From Bryum argenteum (taxonomy: Eukaryota > Streptophyta > Bryopsida > Bryales > Bryaceae), in NCBI GenBank assembly GCA_037043015.1, contig CM073325.1, forward strand, positions 4,528,501 to 4,592,500: a stretch of 64,000 bases of DNA, given 5' to 3'. Shown here one piece after another: positions 23,044-36,919 of this stretch. Position 1 is the stretch's first letter; every line of letters begins with the position of its first letter. The notes under the pieces are model-generated. The model did not search any database. It saw only the letters and a list, made by a program, of their open reading frames with translations, and had not been told where the DNA came from. The translations under genes and the position numbers were made by a program.

Positions 23044-25776
23044 GATACAACGAACATCACATTTATATTAAAGGTTTGATTATCTAAATTAAATGGTTGG
23101 GGCAACACCTTTTTAGTTATAGTTTGATTCAATTTTTGTTTATTGAAACCAGAATAAAAGATATAAAAGACATTCATAGTCAAATACATTATTAAATCCC
23201 TTACTTTACAAAATGTGTCCTCATTTCATCACAATCTTCCTTAATTAGATTGGTCATTAGACAAGGCTACCTTTTATATTAGATAGTACATTGATTCAAA
23301 GATGTTCTAAAAAAAGTTGAGTGCGCTTCAAAGAATTAATTTGGTAGTGAGGTTGGAAGTAGCAATTGTTTATGGTTTTTACACTAGTAGATAACCGGTC
23401 TTGATATACTATGCAAGTATACTAAGAGAAACTTCCCTTTACTCAAGAGTCTGGTAAAGGGCATCACACTTGAAATGACCTCGTAAAACGAGGACATATT
23501 GTAAACGTGTCAAGAAAGATGAAAGAAGAGAATTCTATTATTTCATGAAGTGCGCAAGTTGCATTCCAGAGCAGAGACGGCACCCAACATCTCACGACAC
23601 GAGCTGACGACTATCCCTCCTTTAATCTTGAAACAATAAACCCTATACTATGTGAACATGGTCTAGAGAAGCAGAGAGGAGCAAATTAACCGAAAAACAA
23701 CGTTCAGAAGGTCTTACTTGATTTGATGTGAAGTCCTGCCAAGTTGTGGCGGTGTAGGATTGATTCATGTGAAGCATCTTTTAAGAGAAAAGGGAGCTTA
23801 TAAACCACATGAAACAAGCTCACGGCCTCGGTGTTTATGAAGCAAACATCCCCAGGTGATAAGCGGATTCCGACAGAAGGTAAGATTCTCTATTTGCTAA
23901 ACTTTATTGAGTGCCACTCCACCATGGGTGCATGGGTGCCGTGCTTTCTCAAGTATTTTTGGATGCATGTTTTGATGCCCATTTCTGAAATTTTGCAGTG
24001 ATTTTTAGTTAAAATGGGATTAGCTCCTAAATTAGCTCCATTAGTGGAAGCAAAGAGCTAGCTGGCTCTAAGTGTTATTGTTTTTTATCTCCTTAGATTC
24101 TTTACTTTGGAACTTTTGGGAAGGAGGTGCAATTGCGAGACACTATTTGCACTTATAGTTTCTATTGCGCAATGTCAGGATAAAGATTTCAACAAAGAGA
24201 GGTGGAAGTAGATAGTAGCTATGGGAGGAAACCAAAATGATTGCGAGGCGGCCATAGAGCGGCCTCCTTAATTTTATTTATATGAACCCTTGATGAAAAA
24301 TAAAATTAGAGCATTAAATCATATAATTTTTGATAAAAAAAATGAATAGACTTTCCACCTCCTTATTTTGTCTCAATTCCTCCCAGTAACATTCGCTCCT
24401 TGCGTCTTGTGTGACGTTGTCTTTTATCTAAATGTCATTCTTGCACTTAATTCTCCATGAGTTTAAGTACATTTTTCAATTCTTTGTATATTGACACACC
24501 TTTTCCACCATCTTGAAGAATTTGCCACCCTATGCTACTAATTAATAAAGGATTTTTTGCCTAATTTATGTTTGGTTTTTTTTTAAGTTATAGAAGCTCT
24601 TAATTAGCTCTTGCTTTATTATTGATGACCACTTTGTAATCCCATTTGAGCAATTTTCAAATTTGCATTTGGAACTTTTCATTAAGTCGTTATTTTCCAA
24701 TAAAATTCTGCAGAAAGTCAAAGTATTAGATATAAAAGGGATGATAATTTTTTAGGAGACTCATTCACCAATTTTGGCGTTTGCTTTTTCGATGTCGACC
24801 ATCTTAAAGTTTTAATAGGATTTCAATATTAAACAGTTGCTATTAAATCATTTTTCCGGAGAACTCCAATTAAAATATTAAAACCATGTATTCAAAGCAC
24901 ATTCATTGCATAGGGCAGTCATTATAAAAAAATCAATAGTGTAAAAAGAGAATAAAGCCGGGTTTTAAGAACATCACTATTTTAAGACCAGTAAAAATAC
25001 TCCATTTGTGCATGATTATTTGTAATTTTTTTCACTTATATCGTTATGATGCCCTATTCCGTGCACTTTATGACCATACACATATCATTTTTGTTGAACA
25101 ATATCATCATTTAGTTTTCATGTATGTGAATTTTAATCCTGTAAAAGATAGGTGAAATTAGAAAATTATGGTCTAATATTTTTAATACATTCCTAATTAA
25201 ATGTGTATTCTTGTGAGTAGATTGGGTGGGGGTTTTTTTTGAACCGTAAATATAAATTTTATGACCACTTCTATTGATTGATATGATTTTGTTTCTGTAA
25301 GGGTATAGATGTCAAATCAATCATATACAAAGAAAAATGATATTATTCTAAGAATTAAGTTTACAATGAATGAGTATCTACTTATACACCACTATCTTTT
25401 ACTTTGTCTAACTTTTACCTTAACTAACTATTAGTTAGCTTTTACATTAAGCTCAATTAAACTTCTATCCAGCTAGTGTATATCGGAGCTTTCAACTGGG
25501 CCTTAGCTCATGAAAGTTTCATTCCTAAACATTTTATGATTTTTTGAGGCAATTTTTTTAATTTAATCCAGTGTTGGATTCCAATTTTTTTGGTTAGGTT
25601 GGATTCCAATTTAAATCTAGTTTTTTTAATAGACACCTAAATATCATCCTAAATGTGAGGAAGTTATAGCATTCATCTTTGTGCAAGGGGCGTAATTGTG
25701 AACATTTTTTCTTATCATAGCTAATTTTCACCATTCGGTAAAATTCTTTTCATCGGTGGACTTCTCCTTTAGGTGT
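23044..25776. other. AT-rich spacer, no gene seen
   Basis: Long AT-rich DNA with frequent stops in all frames. I saw no gene, RNA gene, or element with recognisable ends. Confidence 0.5.
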
Positions 25777-26025
25777 TTAACCCCTAAAGGTTCTTGATGC
25801 AAAATTGTAAAAATGGACATTCCCTTACTTCAGGCCTAAAAACTCTCAATCTAAGAATTATTTGGAAGATCCAACCGTAGGATCTTGAAGTTAACTTAGC
25901 CTTCCACTCACTTGTCAAAATTGAACCGTTGATTCTTCTTCAATTGTGAGATTATAATGGTCAAAGTTGGCTGAATTTTGGACTCCAAAAAGCAGTTTTC
26001 GCTTTCCTGGACCTTTAGGGGTTAA
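25777..26025. mobile_element. TTAA-flanked MITE, small subfamily, copy 1
   Basis: A 241-base element (25781-26021) starts CCCCTAAAGGTTC and ends GACCTTTAGGGG, flanked on both sides by TTAA. The interior contains GAAGATCCAACCGTAGGATC and is shared, in the same orientation, with the copy at 51422. The TTAA target duplication and terminal CCC point to a piggyBac-like origin. Non-coding. Confidence 0.7.
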
Positions 26026-29000
26026 ATTACAACCGGTCAAGATTCCTTACTAAATAATCAATTGCCTTTAATTCTTCTCCAACACATTTACCATTTGCTC
26101 TATATAACCATGTCTCGGCCAAGCATTCTTAACCGACCGGAGGCCTTCTCCATCTTGGTGTAAACTGGCCCTTATCACAACCACTATTGTAGAATTATTT
26201 TATTTAGGCTGAGGTTTGTAAAGGTGGAGTCCCTTGTCAGAGAGTTTCAGGCCTAATCAAAAACTCCATCTCTAGAAAACTTCTTTTGAAAAAGTACCGG
26301 CCTCATAGATATGCATGTCATTTTATCAATTGAGAAGAAAAGTTCATTACAAGTGTGTCTCTCCACCTACTCTAAACACCCGTTGAATATGAGTTGCACA
26401 TTTGACAAATGATAGTTTAGAATTTTTCTATAATTCATGGCCGGTGGACTTCTCCACTGTAGTGTAAACTAGCCCTAAGTACTCTTACTTTCTTGCATTT
26501 ATTTTTCCAATCTCTTTGTTTTTTTTTTTTTTTTTTTTTTTTTTTTTCTTTCAATTTTAGTTTATAATATAGATTTTGTGTATCACGAAACTCTTGAAAA
26601 ATTTCTCTATGGTACTCAATGGGTGGATCTCGTGGCTATAAAGAGAATATTGTATTATAGTTGGGTGAATAGAGCAATTTAAAACTACTGGGGTCATTTA
26701 AAAACTACTTTGGGTCCTATCTATGATCAATTGCCAAAAATACCACCAACAAGCGCTTTAGAAGCAACCTTGCTTAAAAAATGATAAAGAAAGCTATAAA
26801 TATCATTAAGATTGAGTCGCTTGGAGTGAGAGAAAATTGAACCTTTTTAAATTCTAACTCAAGAACTGCTAATTGTAGGACATGCGGCAAGCCACTCCGA
26901 CTAGTTTCAATTCGTATGAAGCCTTGCAAGCCAGTAAATCCAATGCTTTGGCCCATTAAAAAGTCAAAGCAAGTAAAATTTGACTGCTAGTAGATTACCC
27001 ACTACATTAGATTTCATCGCTAATATAGTGTGTGATGTAATTAAAAACATCTATCTTCAGTACAGTAGGAGGAGAGGAGCAGTCCGTTACACCATAACCT
27101 TTATTTCACATGTGATTTATTCAAATAGCCCCATTTACGTAGTCCATTCACGTAGCCCAACTTATTCATGTGATTTCCTTTTCTTGACATCAACGACACA
27201 TAGGCGCAATAATTGGGTTGCAATCGTAATGTGGAAGTCACTCTATAAATAGAGAGTGTGATAGGCATCTCCATTGGGTAATGGGGGATTCAAATCTCTC
27301 TGGTGCTATTATAAGTGTCCTATATAGATCATTGTACATTGCGTTTCTTTTTTCCGACACATAAAATGGCTGCATTAATGAGCCCCGAAGCATTTTGCAT
27401 GGGGTTTACTCACTAATACACGTGTACATAGTGTATAAATCCTCCTCTTTTAGGACCATGCTTGTACTAGTGGGTTGAGGGACGTTAAAGGGTAAAATAA
27501 CTTTCTACCACAAGCTTTACATACTCTACACAAGCATTTTTAACTCCACAACTCTCAAGCCGCCCATTTTGGGTCGATTGGCTTTGGTCAGCCTCTAACT
27601 TACTAATTTTAGATATTACGAAGTTGAAACCTTTTACGGATTGTAGAGTTTTTCCGTTTTTCCATACCTTTACGAAAAGTCATCTCATGCTTCGAAATTC
27701 TTCATATTCTAGGAGATACTCATTGTCAAAGTTTGAAAACAAATACGGAGAGTACCTAAAACTAGAGCAGTACCAGTAATGAAGCACTTGGCTTCTTCAC
27801 CTAGAAATACATAATAGCATCTCTACTTAACAGTAGCATGTACTCACAACAAACATGATAGGGTGCAAAATTAGGGGCCATTTTAGAAACACCTATGAGA
27901 TGCCCTTCAAAAATTCATGGAGTCTGAAATTCATGGATCCCCTTTGACTATCTTTCCATTTACTGTCCCATGCACAAAAATTGCTTGCACGGATTACTTC
28001 ACTATAGATTAGGAACTCTGAAATTTGAGCAATTACAGAGTATTCTCCTTGATTTGAAATTTGCCAGATTGCCCACATGGCGGTATATGCTCATTTCTCA
28101 AAATCTGCCCAAACTCGATTAAAACGCAAACACTTCAAAAGTTTACCAAAATCTGTGATTTTACTTTTTTTCAAGTTTTGATTTTTGTACGAGTAGAAAA
28201 GTTAATAAGGCATAATTTTACCATTCCATCTAATAATTTTTTAGATGCCTTTATAATTGTTGAAAATGGGCCTTTGTATTTGAGTTTCAACATACCTCCA
28301 TGTGATTAATCAAACAATTCTAAAGGTTTAATAGGTTGTATGAGGGTAAAAATACCTTCAACTTTCAAATGACCACCATGTTTGTAAAATCTACCCAAAT
28401 TGCAAATTATGAAGTACAAGAAAAAGGTAATGCATTTTCCTTTACCAATACACAAAAAATCTCCGAAAGAAGCATAAATTTATCTGATGACTCTAACATC
28501 TTTTAACTTACTTTTTAGTAGCTAACTTCAGTTGTTATGAAAACCATGATAGTTTTGATATTAATTGCTACATTTCGAGCACTTTGGCGGTAGTTTCATG
28601 GAATTTGGTTATTTGAGGTCGTATTTTGAAGTTGCTCTTGAAGACATTTACTTAGAGTACACAAGTTCAATGTTGGGCTTCTTGGGAGGTACAATTCATC
28701 TTTTTTCGAAAAAACAGTTGCAAATATAGAAAGTGTATCGAAATAGCTTTTCTTAGAGATGTTTGAAGTTTTCCATTGTGTCATGCCTCAGCAAAAGTAG
28801 CTTGTAAGAAGAGTTGACGGGAAAATGATATGTAATATGTTAGTATAAAGTCGTATATTAAAATAGAATTTCTAGTTTTTATTAAAATTTCTTCAAATGA
28901 TAGTATAAAATACAAAATTATCTCTCCGATACAATCTGTAGTTGGCAATTTGGATTATATTTGTGAACATTGCAATTGTTTGAAGAAATTGTTTCGGTTA

Positions 29001-29749
29001 TGAACGTTAACTCATTGCTAGGTACGGTATATGTCCTTATTTGGTACTAGAACCTCCATTTACATACTTAAACTCACGCCAAGATTCTAAAATTTGCATC
29101 TTGCATGGAAATAGGGCAGCTTCAAGGGCAAAGCATTCAAACAGTGCCTTGAAACTGTAGGGGTTAAGTACCTCCTTTGTAAGTACTAAATTCTGAACCT
29201 AAAATTTACTCGATTACCAGACCCTCTACCTTTAACATCTCGCATAACGAGAACATCTACAGTCGAAACAAATCTATACTCAAACCGTAGTCTTGACATA
29301 AATTCACATATTAAACGGAATGCAACAGCATTATCAAGTACGATCGAACCTCAGTCCAAAGCCTATTTAAAGTAAGGAACCGAAAGGCGTAAATCCCAAA
29401 ATCAGATCACACTCTGGAAAGACTTCAATCGAAGCAGACCATCCACTCTAAACGCCAAAACAAACGCCAAAACTTCCTGTAAGCGCAATCCATATACAAG
29501 TCAACGACACTCAGCTCATATATTCCAACGATTAAGTGCAAAAGTGAGGACATCCACAGTAGCATACATCTACACATATACTCCAAAGTTCTAACAAGAA
29601 TCCAGCCGTATCTCACTCTAGCCTGCTCTACGCTCTTATCTATCTCCTCGTCACAAGAGCAGCTCACTTGCTTCTAATCTGCTCCACTTACATCCCAAGA
29701 AAACTATTCAATACTCCACAATGTACATGCCATGTTTCGACAATATTTA
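26026..29749. other. AT-rich spacer with long poly-T
   Basis: No gene is supported. A poly-T run of 29 bases lies at 26519-26547. Related short motifs recur (CCGGTGGACTTCTCC near 25755 and 26440; GTGTAAACT(A/G)GCCCT near 26159 and 26463), suggesting fragments of one dispersed repeat. A lone element-like end (TAGGGG followed by TTAA) sits at 29158-29167 without a visible partner. Confidence 0.45.
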
Positions 29750-32700
29750 TATGAGAAAGGCGGGGGGGGGGGGGGGCACAGAAGGAAAAACAAAAATACC
29801 GCAGGCTGCTACTACACACTCTCCATGTCGGTCAGTCAAATCTGACCACCTCTTGCTTACTCTACAATCTCCACACTCGCCACACTGTGTGCATTCGAGT
29901 CTACAGACCACGAACAAGCCACATCCTATTCACACTCTCCACCTCCCATGGAAGCTCCTCCTACTCGTACAAAAGCTCAAGTCCACCACGTATCTACACC
30001 GTTCTCGTCCCCCACCAACCCCGCTGGTAAGCTTGGCAGACTGATCAAGCTTGGAACCGAGTATATGCTCTCCGCTTTCACTGCCACGTTCGGGCTTCCT
30101 AATTGCATGGTCACCGCTGCTGTGGCCGGCTCGCCTGCTCCAGGGGATGCCGAAGACACGCCGCAGCTCGTGAACGACCCTGACATGGCTCCACCACCGT
30201 CTCCGCCACCGTCGTATGAGTGCCTCCGGGGTGTTCCTGCGTCTGCGCTCTTGTCTGCATATGCTTGCATCGCCGACGCCCTTTGATCCGAATCCGTGCT
30301 CCTTGGGCTCACCAGCAATGGAGTTGATGGTGCCGTTGCTCCTGCCTGCCCAGATGCCGAGGTCGTATCGTCCCCCACTTCCTGCTGCACCACCGGTAAC
30401 ACAACTAATCAATCACTCGCTCCTTTATTCCATCATGCAACTGCTCTTTTATCAGCAGATAAGAAAAGGTCGCCAATTGCATTTTAAGTAACAAACGCTT
30501 GGCCTCCAGGAATCATTCATGCCATACCGAACAAGATTGAGTGACCGCGCCTGGAATACTTGTCAAGTCCTCTGCCCCACTCGACTTTCCTTTCATTCCA
30601 CTCTCGTACACTGACATGAATAGTTTCTGTTTCCACAACACGAGCATCATAATGAAATTACTAATCACATTCGTCATCGCCTTTCCACCCCATGCATTCT
30701 GCGCTACGCAATTAACAAAAGGTTCATTCCACAATCCTGCCAATAGAATTTTCTTCGGGCACTGATGCTATATCTAAACCCTTGTACTTACACGCTCGTC
30801 GAAATTGGGGCTCGACAGGTTGATCGACAAATTGCGCATCAAAAGTAGAACCTGCACGCCAGCCATCAACCACACATTCGTCAATGACCGAAACCAGGAC
30901 TCATCCTACCCGGCCTTCTATGTGCGATCCTCATTGGCCAACAGACGCAAAAATTGTTCAAGCTCAAGCTCGCTCTTCCAAGGCCTCACAAGGCCCGGGT
31001 GTACACGGAAACACCTCACACTTCTAAGGTCCACCCGCCATCTGGACACTCACACTTCCTCCTCAATACTCTCTATTCATGACGAAACAAACCAAAACCA
31101 CTTCTCACGTCATAAACTCACCGTCTCTCGATCGATAGCAGTCATATCCTTCAACTTTCGAAGGTGCCCAGCAACGCCTGGGTCGAACACGCTGCCGATG
31201 AACTTGTACACCTCCGCAAAATCTGGTGCAGCTGCTGACAAAACACAAACACCTTCACCACATCAGTTACCCGCTAGATGCAAATCTACCCAACATCACT
31301 CGCATAGCTGCACACCTTCTGCATGCACTTCCACTCTTCGTCACCCTCATACACAAGGAGTTACCCAGCTCAATTGACACAAAGGATACACTTCCACTGT
31401 TTTACTCACCGCGTATGCAAGACTCTGGGGCAACCTGCCTTGCAGGTGCCACGTGATGTGGCCAACCACCGGGAGAGCTTCCACTGATGCTGTTACTTGA
31501 TGCGCGCACCGCAGTCAAACTCACGCCTCCCAATTCTGGCTTGATGCCTGCACAACACACACCCCACTCTCATCAGCTCAAGAAAGCCATGGTCGAGAAT
31601 CCAAAACCAAAACTCGGCAAGTAATGTCTACAAATCGTGTCTGCGTAGAGCCCCGACACTGAACGTCCCTTTCATCTGAAACGGGCCCCTGACAATCAAA
31701 ACTGGCGAGGGCAAAATGCGCAAGACACAAACCACGCCACTGTCAATCGACTGTGCCCGTCACAGATTGCCACACGCTACACGAACTGCACGACCGTTCC
31801 ATTTCTCCTCAAACCAACGCCACAAACGTGGACCCCAACCACTTTAATCACAATGCAGCACCACACCCACTCTCAGAACGCCATTCCGAGAAACACTCCA
31901 AAGTCCATCCAGCTCGAGACCGGGCACTCACCGGGCGCATCATAAGATACACTCGCATTAGGAGAAACTGAATGTTGAACCCAGGCTGGCAAGGACGGGC
32001 TAGCCGCAGACATTCCAGGTCCCTGAGGACCTATGCCATAGGTAGACTCCGCCTGCACAGCCTGAGTTCGAGATCCATCCGACGCCTGCACTTGTGCTGC
32101 TACTCCACATCCCCCCAACGAACCATGTGCTCATGTCAGTCCCCGCCTCCCAACAAGTCCACATCACTCCTACTGCTCTCGTTGAGCATGCCGCACATCA
32201 CAGCTAACCCACGATCCTCACACCAGATGCGTTCGCTATCTCCCCCCACTCCACCCATTCGAGACCATACCATTACTTCCTACTCTGCCGCTCACGTCTA
32301 CGATACCCTTGGAACTAGAATGCTACGCTTACTTCTCCAGTCTTCATGACGTGACCCTGTTAACTTCTACAAACGAACATGAGCTCGCAGTCGAATCGTT
32401 CGACCTAAGAAGGACGGAAAGAAAGGCACGGTGGAGCGGTTCCAAGCATATCCGCCCTCTCTAATCTTAAGTCCTATGACCAGACCATCAACTGTCAACG
32501 CCCCTATTCCGGTCAATCCAGCGGCCGCTGAATCACAACCATCGTTGCCCAAATTGCGTGCTGTATCTTACGAAGGAGAAACAACCCTGACGCAGTTCTC
32601 AACGATACTCACGTCCCACTGTCCTGCATTTGAGTCATCCACGAAGCCTGTGGTGTGTGCACTCAGCCCATAACGGAACCCGTCCACGCTGTCACAGCTA

Positions 32701-34550
32701 GATTCCTACTCCATCGTCATCGTCACTTACCCTTTCCTGCTGTGCGCTTCAATAGTAATCACAACATCATTCCTGTACATCTTAACAGCCACTCCATATC
32801 TCGATCACACAGCTCTCGACATCACAATATACTTACCACATTTCGGTGCCTTCTGTGGATACGGCTGAGCTGACTTCCGCTTCGGACGCGGTGGGGGAAC
32901 ATGCTCCCCGGTTCCATTCTTCTGAACTTTCAGAAAATATTTCTGTGCATGACTCCGAATCTGTGCACAATCCAAACCGACACTACCACGCTCAGTCCCT
33001 TCCTTCGCATTCCTATACGCCGTCAACAAATAAGGGGTGCCTCCCAATACAACAACGCTGAACACCAATTCCATCCAAACGGTTTTCTTACTACAACTCA
33101 GCGAGCTCACAATTTTGTTAACTTTTCCTACTCTAGCTGTTGCGCCCGCACTCCAACCAGCATCACTTACAACAAATCTTCACCTCCACTTACTGTCGCT
33201 GCCAACTAGCACTCACTGAATAGGAGAGCTAATTGCTACATTCTGTTAGCCAATGCACATGTTTAGTCTCGAATCATCATCCATGCTGTACCTGAATTAC
33301 TGTCTTGGACCCTACAAAAGCTTCAATCTTCTTCCAGTCACGATCAAATCTGCACAACCAACACAATCAAATAATCATCATCGAATCCCTTCACAATCGT
33401 TGCCCGGCTCACTTCCTTACTGTCACAAAACACCCTCCAAACTGGAAGCACCGATTGCATTAGATGGCAGAGGTTTTCTTTCCACGACTGCCTACAGACG
33501 CGGGCATGCGCGCTTCTCGCTCATTCTACCAAGTCTTTACATGCCCACGATCCCATCTGCAAGTGTACCGCGCCTCTGCAATCCTTCTAATACACTATCA
33601 CAACGTACGCCGAAACTAAAGCATCGTGAGAAAACTCCACTCCGTTATCCTCCCCTAAACTAACAATAAAATGGACCTGCAATACTCCGCTCTCTACTCT
33701 TCGCACGTCTACCCTAACGAATCCTTCATGCCAACACCGCCTAACTCCACAAATTACTATGCCCTGAATTGCATGACGAACTCGACTTCAAACCCCATCT
33801 CCCACCACGAACGAACGGCTCCTCACGACCGCCACTCTCAGGGGCTGCCAACGATCTGCTGTCTACCTACGCTACCTCCCTCCCTAACGACCCTTGCTTC
33901 TGCGCTCTGCGCTCATCTCTCATCCAGACCACACACCGGGTTCGATGCACTCACAGTTGCAGTGCCTCCAGAAACTTGTCGTGCTCCTGCTCCGTCCAGC
34001 TCTCGCGTGACTTCGTGATAGTGTATGGTTTGCGGATCTTCTTCGAGCCCTCTTCCGACACCGATACTGAGCTCATGCCAGGTACTGTAGACCCTGCCAC
34101 CATAACACCTAGCATCTCCGCGCTCGCCGCATTCATGTGCTGCCCAGCCCAAAACCACCTGCCTTGCTACAATCTTCTACAAATATATGCTTCACAGCAA
34201 AGCCTCGCAATCTAACCTCTCAACCTCTGTGAATTCCCTGTTCAGCTTCTTCCTATCCTGTATGCCTCTACTCCAATTCCTACTCACTACCCTCTCGAGA
34301 CTGCCGCGCCAACTCCCACTGTCAAACACCACCAAAGCTCCTGCATCACCACCAGCCACACAATCAAACATCACCGAATCTCAAAAAGCACCAACATTTC
34401 TAGCCCCCTGCACACCGCAAAACATCGAGATTCACAACACAACAGGCCTGATCTCGACCATCAACATTCACGAATTTCTGCAACAAAATCTATCATGAAG
34501 TAAACTCGTACTTGTCTCCTCCACGTCCAAATTCCTACCACACAAACGCC
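29750..34550. repeat. Left arm of a large inverted duplication
   Basis: This arm is the reverse complement of about 40390-45005. Homology starts near the poly-G tract at 29762 (matching a T/C-rich tract near 44995), covers the 3' flank, all exons and introns of the RVE8-like gene and part of its leader, and fades near 34550, where GGACGTGGAGGAGACAAGTA on the minus strand matches 40420-40439. Introns differ by indels and substitutions, exons much less. Confidence 0.85.
29977..34136 (-). CDS. RVE8-like MYB transcription factor, copy A
   Basis: Eight exons (33955-34136, 33292-33349, 32837-32960, 31932-32102, 31410-31547, 31122-31234, 30792-30851, 29977-30384) close in phase and give 417 residues. 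Exons 1-3 encode one MYB repeat: [20 protein letters not shown]...[32 protein letters not shown], containing the SHAQKYF motif of the CCA1/LHY/RVE family, followed by a proline-rich [18 protein letters not shown]. Exons 6-7 encode [20 protein letters not shown] and [19 protein letters not shown], the LCL region of the RVE4/6/8 subgroup. In Arabidopsis such proteins bind evening elements and activate evening-phased clock genes with LNK co-activators. The gene is intact and head to head with copy B. The first ATG of the exon ([10 protein letters not shown]) was chosen; the next methionine is 7 codons on. Confidence 0.9.
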
Positions 34551-35520
34551 ACAGTAACTAATCTCTCACCGCGCGAGATCCATACTCAATTCCACTACAA
34601 TAGAACTGAAACCTAATTCAGCAGAAATTCCACAGACAAGGCGGAGAGGGGAGGGGGGGGGGGTGAAGGCACGCACACTCACTAGCTAGCAAGCTGGTTC
34701 GTCGGAAATTGCACGGAGAATGGTGCAGTGCGCGCGCGCGCAAAATTCCACGGTGACAGCGACGGGAAAAGAGAAAAAGAGAGTGTGTTGCGCTCGAAAG
34801 GCGGAGAGAAAAGATCTAGCTCGAGAATGAATCGACGGAAAATACGAGAGCCCACGGTGCAGGCTTCCCTCCTTAGTTACAATTGAGAGACAACGAACAG
34901 AGACAGGATGAGCAGTGGGAGTGAGGCTTGGTGAGTGGCCATGGCCATCGATCAACAGTGGCTAGCGTGGTCGTCGGCCATAGCCGGCCAAAGCTAGTGA
35001 GCTATCGACGCCTGGTGCGAGTGCTGTACTAGCCTGACGCAAGCAAGCAGCTCGTTGAGTGAGTTACTAGTGCAGTGTGGGGCACGCTGAGTGGTCCGTT
35101 CCCCTTACTAGTGAATTCGACGAGTTACTAGTCACTCGCGCCTGCAGCCACATGTTTGCCCCTGGACCATCCAAGTCAGTGGCCATTTAGCAGTCTGTGT
35201 TGGTGTTGTCGGAGCCGCATTCACACGGGCGGGAATGGGCCCCGCCTGTTTCGGACTGCGAGTGGAGGTGAATCTGACATTCCCCTGCTGCTGATTGGAT
35301 GCGACTCAGTTGTCGCTGTCACGCACAGTCATTTTCCCCTCCTTTTTAGTCTTTTATGTTGTAAGCAAAAAGACTATTGCAGACGCTCTCTCCGTCTCTG
35401 ACACTCTAAAGTAACAGCAAAAAGTAAAGTAAAATTAAACAAAGTTGTCGTTGTTTCCGCTTAGTGTCTCTGCTCGATGTCTGGAGCTCATTCGTCTCAA
35501 TGGCTCTCGATATGTTGCTC
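34551..35520. other. Unique sequence upstream of RVE copy A
   Basis: GC-richer DNA lying outside the inverted repeat; it probably contains the copy A promoter and distal leader. It has a poly-G stretch (about 34648-34661), a GCGCGCGCGC run (34731-34741) and several repeats of ACTAGT(G/A) between 35060 and 35130. No open frame is convincing. Confidence 0.4.
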
Positions 35521-35782
35521 CGGCTCACTGATAGATAGAAACTTTGGTCCCTTTCTAAAGGGCCGGCGTGAATGAAGTGTCTGTTTGTAATGCTAATATC
35601 CCGATGGTCACCGGACAAGGGGAAATTAGAACAATACTACTTCCCCCTCTCGAGGGTAGACACTATAGTTTCTAGCCTAGTTACTAGTGCCTTGAAGATA
35701 CTTGACATAGTATCCCTCCAAAAGGGCTTTGAGGTACCCATACAACAAGGTCCAAAGACCTCCCACAATCGGCTTACTGATA
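35521..35782 (-). mobile_element. 5'-truncated SINE with 13-base target duplication
   Basis: The tail side (TATC repeat, GGACCAAAGTTTCTATC) and body match the SINE at 6267, but the tRNA-like head is missing. CGGCTCACTGATA (35521-35533) and CGGCTTACTGATA (35770-35782) flank it with one mismatch. Loss of the 5' end with an intact tail is typical of target-primed reverse transcription. Confidence 0.75.
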
Positions 35783-36649
35783 AACCCTAGATAAAGTTAG
35801 TTGGATGCATGTTATAAGTTATTGCTTCGGATCAATGCTCTCTATTGCCACACAAGTATTTTCAGAGGCTCTTGTAACCATTTTTCAATTTAGAAGTAAC
35901 TTATATTACTCATTTTTTTTAAAACTAAACTCAAAGAAAGTAAGTTAAATTTCGAAATCATAATTAAGATTTGGTGTTTCTATGTGTGAAGTCCAAGTTA
36001 TGAAATTTCACAAGCCAAGCAAGGCTCTTTTTGTAATATCCCATTGTTGTATTTCACTTAAAGTGGACTTGGTGGGCCATATATAAAAAGTGATAACAAA
36101 TATTTAATCTAATTGCTAAATTTCATTTGGCTTGTATAGCTATGTATAAGCTTATCTCAGCATCCTGTAAGCATAAAATATTGCATCTGCAACCAACTTT
36201 GTTGATTGCACCCAACTTGTTCGTCCTTTTTTGTTGCCTTATCATTCTTTGCTTTCCAAAACTATGGGGGAATGCTACAAAATGCGGGAGTACCATATGT
36301 GACCCATTAGAGTAAACTTTGCACAAGGTAAGAAGAAAAAGAAGAACTCTAGTTGGGCCATGGTCCATACTTGAGAATCCCTTTCTTCAAGAAGCCATGA
36401 CCTTTGGATATAGTGTAAAGTAAGAGATGACCAAAAGGCTCTTATTTCGACCTTTTTCTAAAATGAACTTAAATATACTAGATGATTGCTTGTAGTTTTT
36501 TTGCCCAATGGCCCTCAAGATTCTTAGTTCAGCCCACCTCATTGAGCTAGACCTAAGTACAATTTTGGGGCCCCTCATCATTGTGCACTTTTTTTGCTAT
36601 GGAGGACAAAAGAGTTATCTATGCCATTATTTTCTCCTCTTGTCCCATG
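35783..36649. other. AT-rich spacer, no gene seen
   Basis: No gene, RNA gene or complete element recognised in this part of the interval between the two RVE genes. Confidence 0.45.
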
Positions 36650-36704
36650 GACTCAAATATGACTCAAACATGACTCAAACATGACTCAAACATGACTCAA
36701 ATAT
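36650..36704. repeat. Five tandem copies of an 11-base unit
   Basis: GACTCAAACAT and its variant GACTCAAATAT repeat five times without gaps. A simple minisatellite. Confidence 0.85.
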
Positions 36705-36919
36705 GCTTGTGTAAAACCTCAATTAGAACGTGAATTAAAACGTGAATTAAAACCTGTAATTACTTGAATTTTCAAGTATTATAGCCCCTAAACTACTAAG
36801 AATTAGAGAACGGACCTAATTTTAGATCTAGAAAAAAAGTAAGTGAACCCAACTACGTAAGAATGTCGTTTGAATGTCGTTTAGATGGGGACTCGAGACT
36901 CTAAAGTCTTAAAGAAATT

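Noticed and set aside
30216..30491. Plus-strand frames over the last exon of RVE copy A and their mirror images at 44.3-44.6 kb
   Set aside because: Shadows of the RVE coding exons, duplicated because the genes are.
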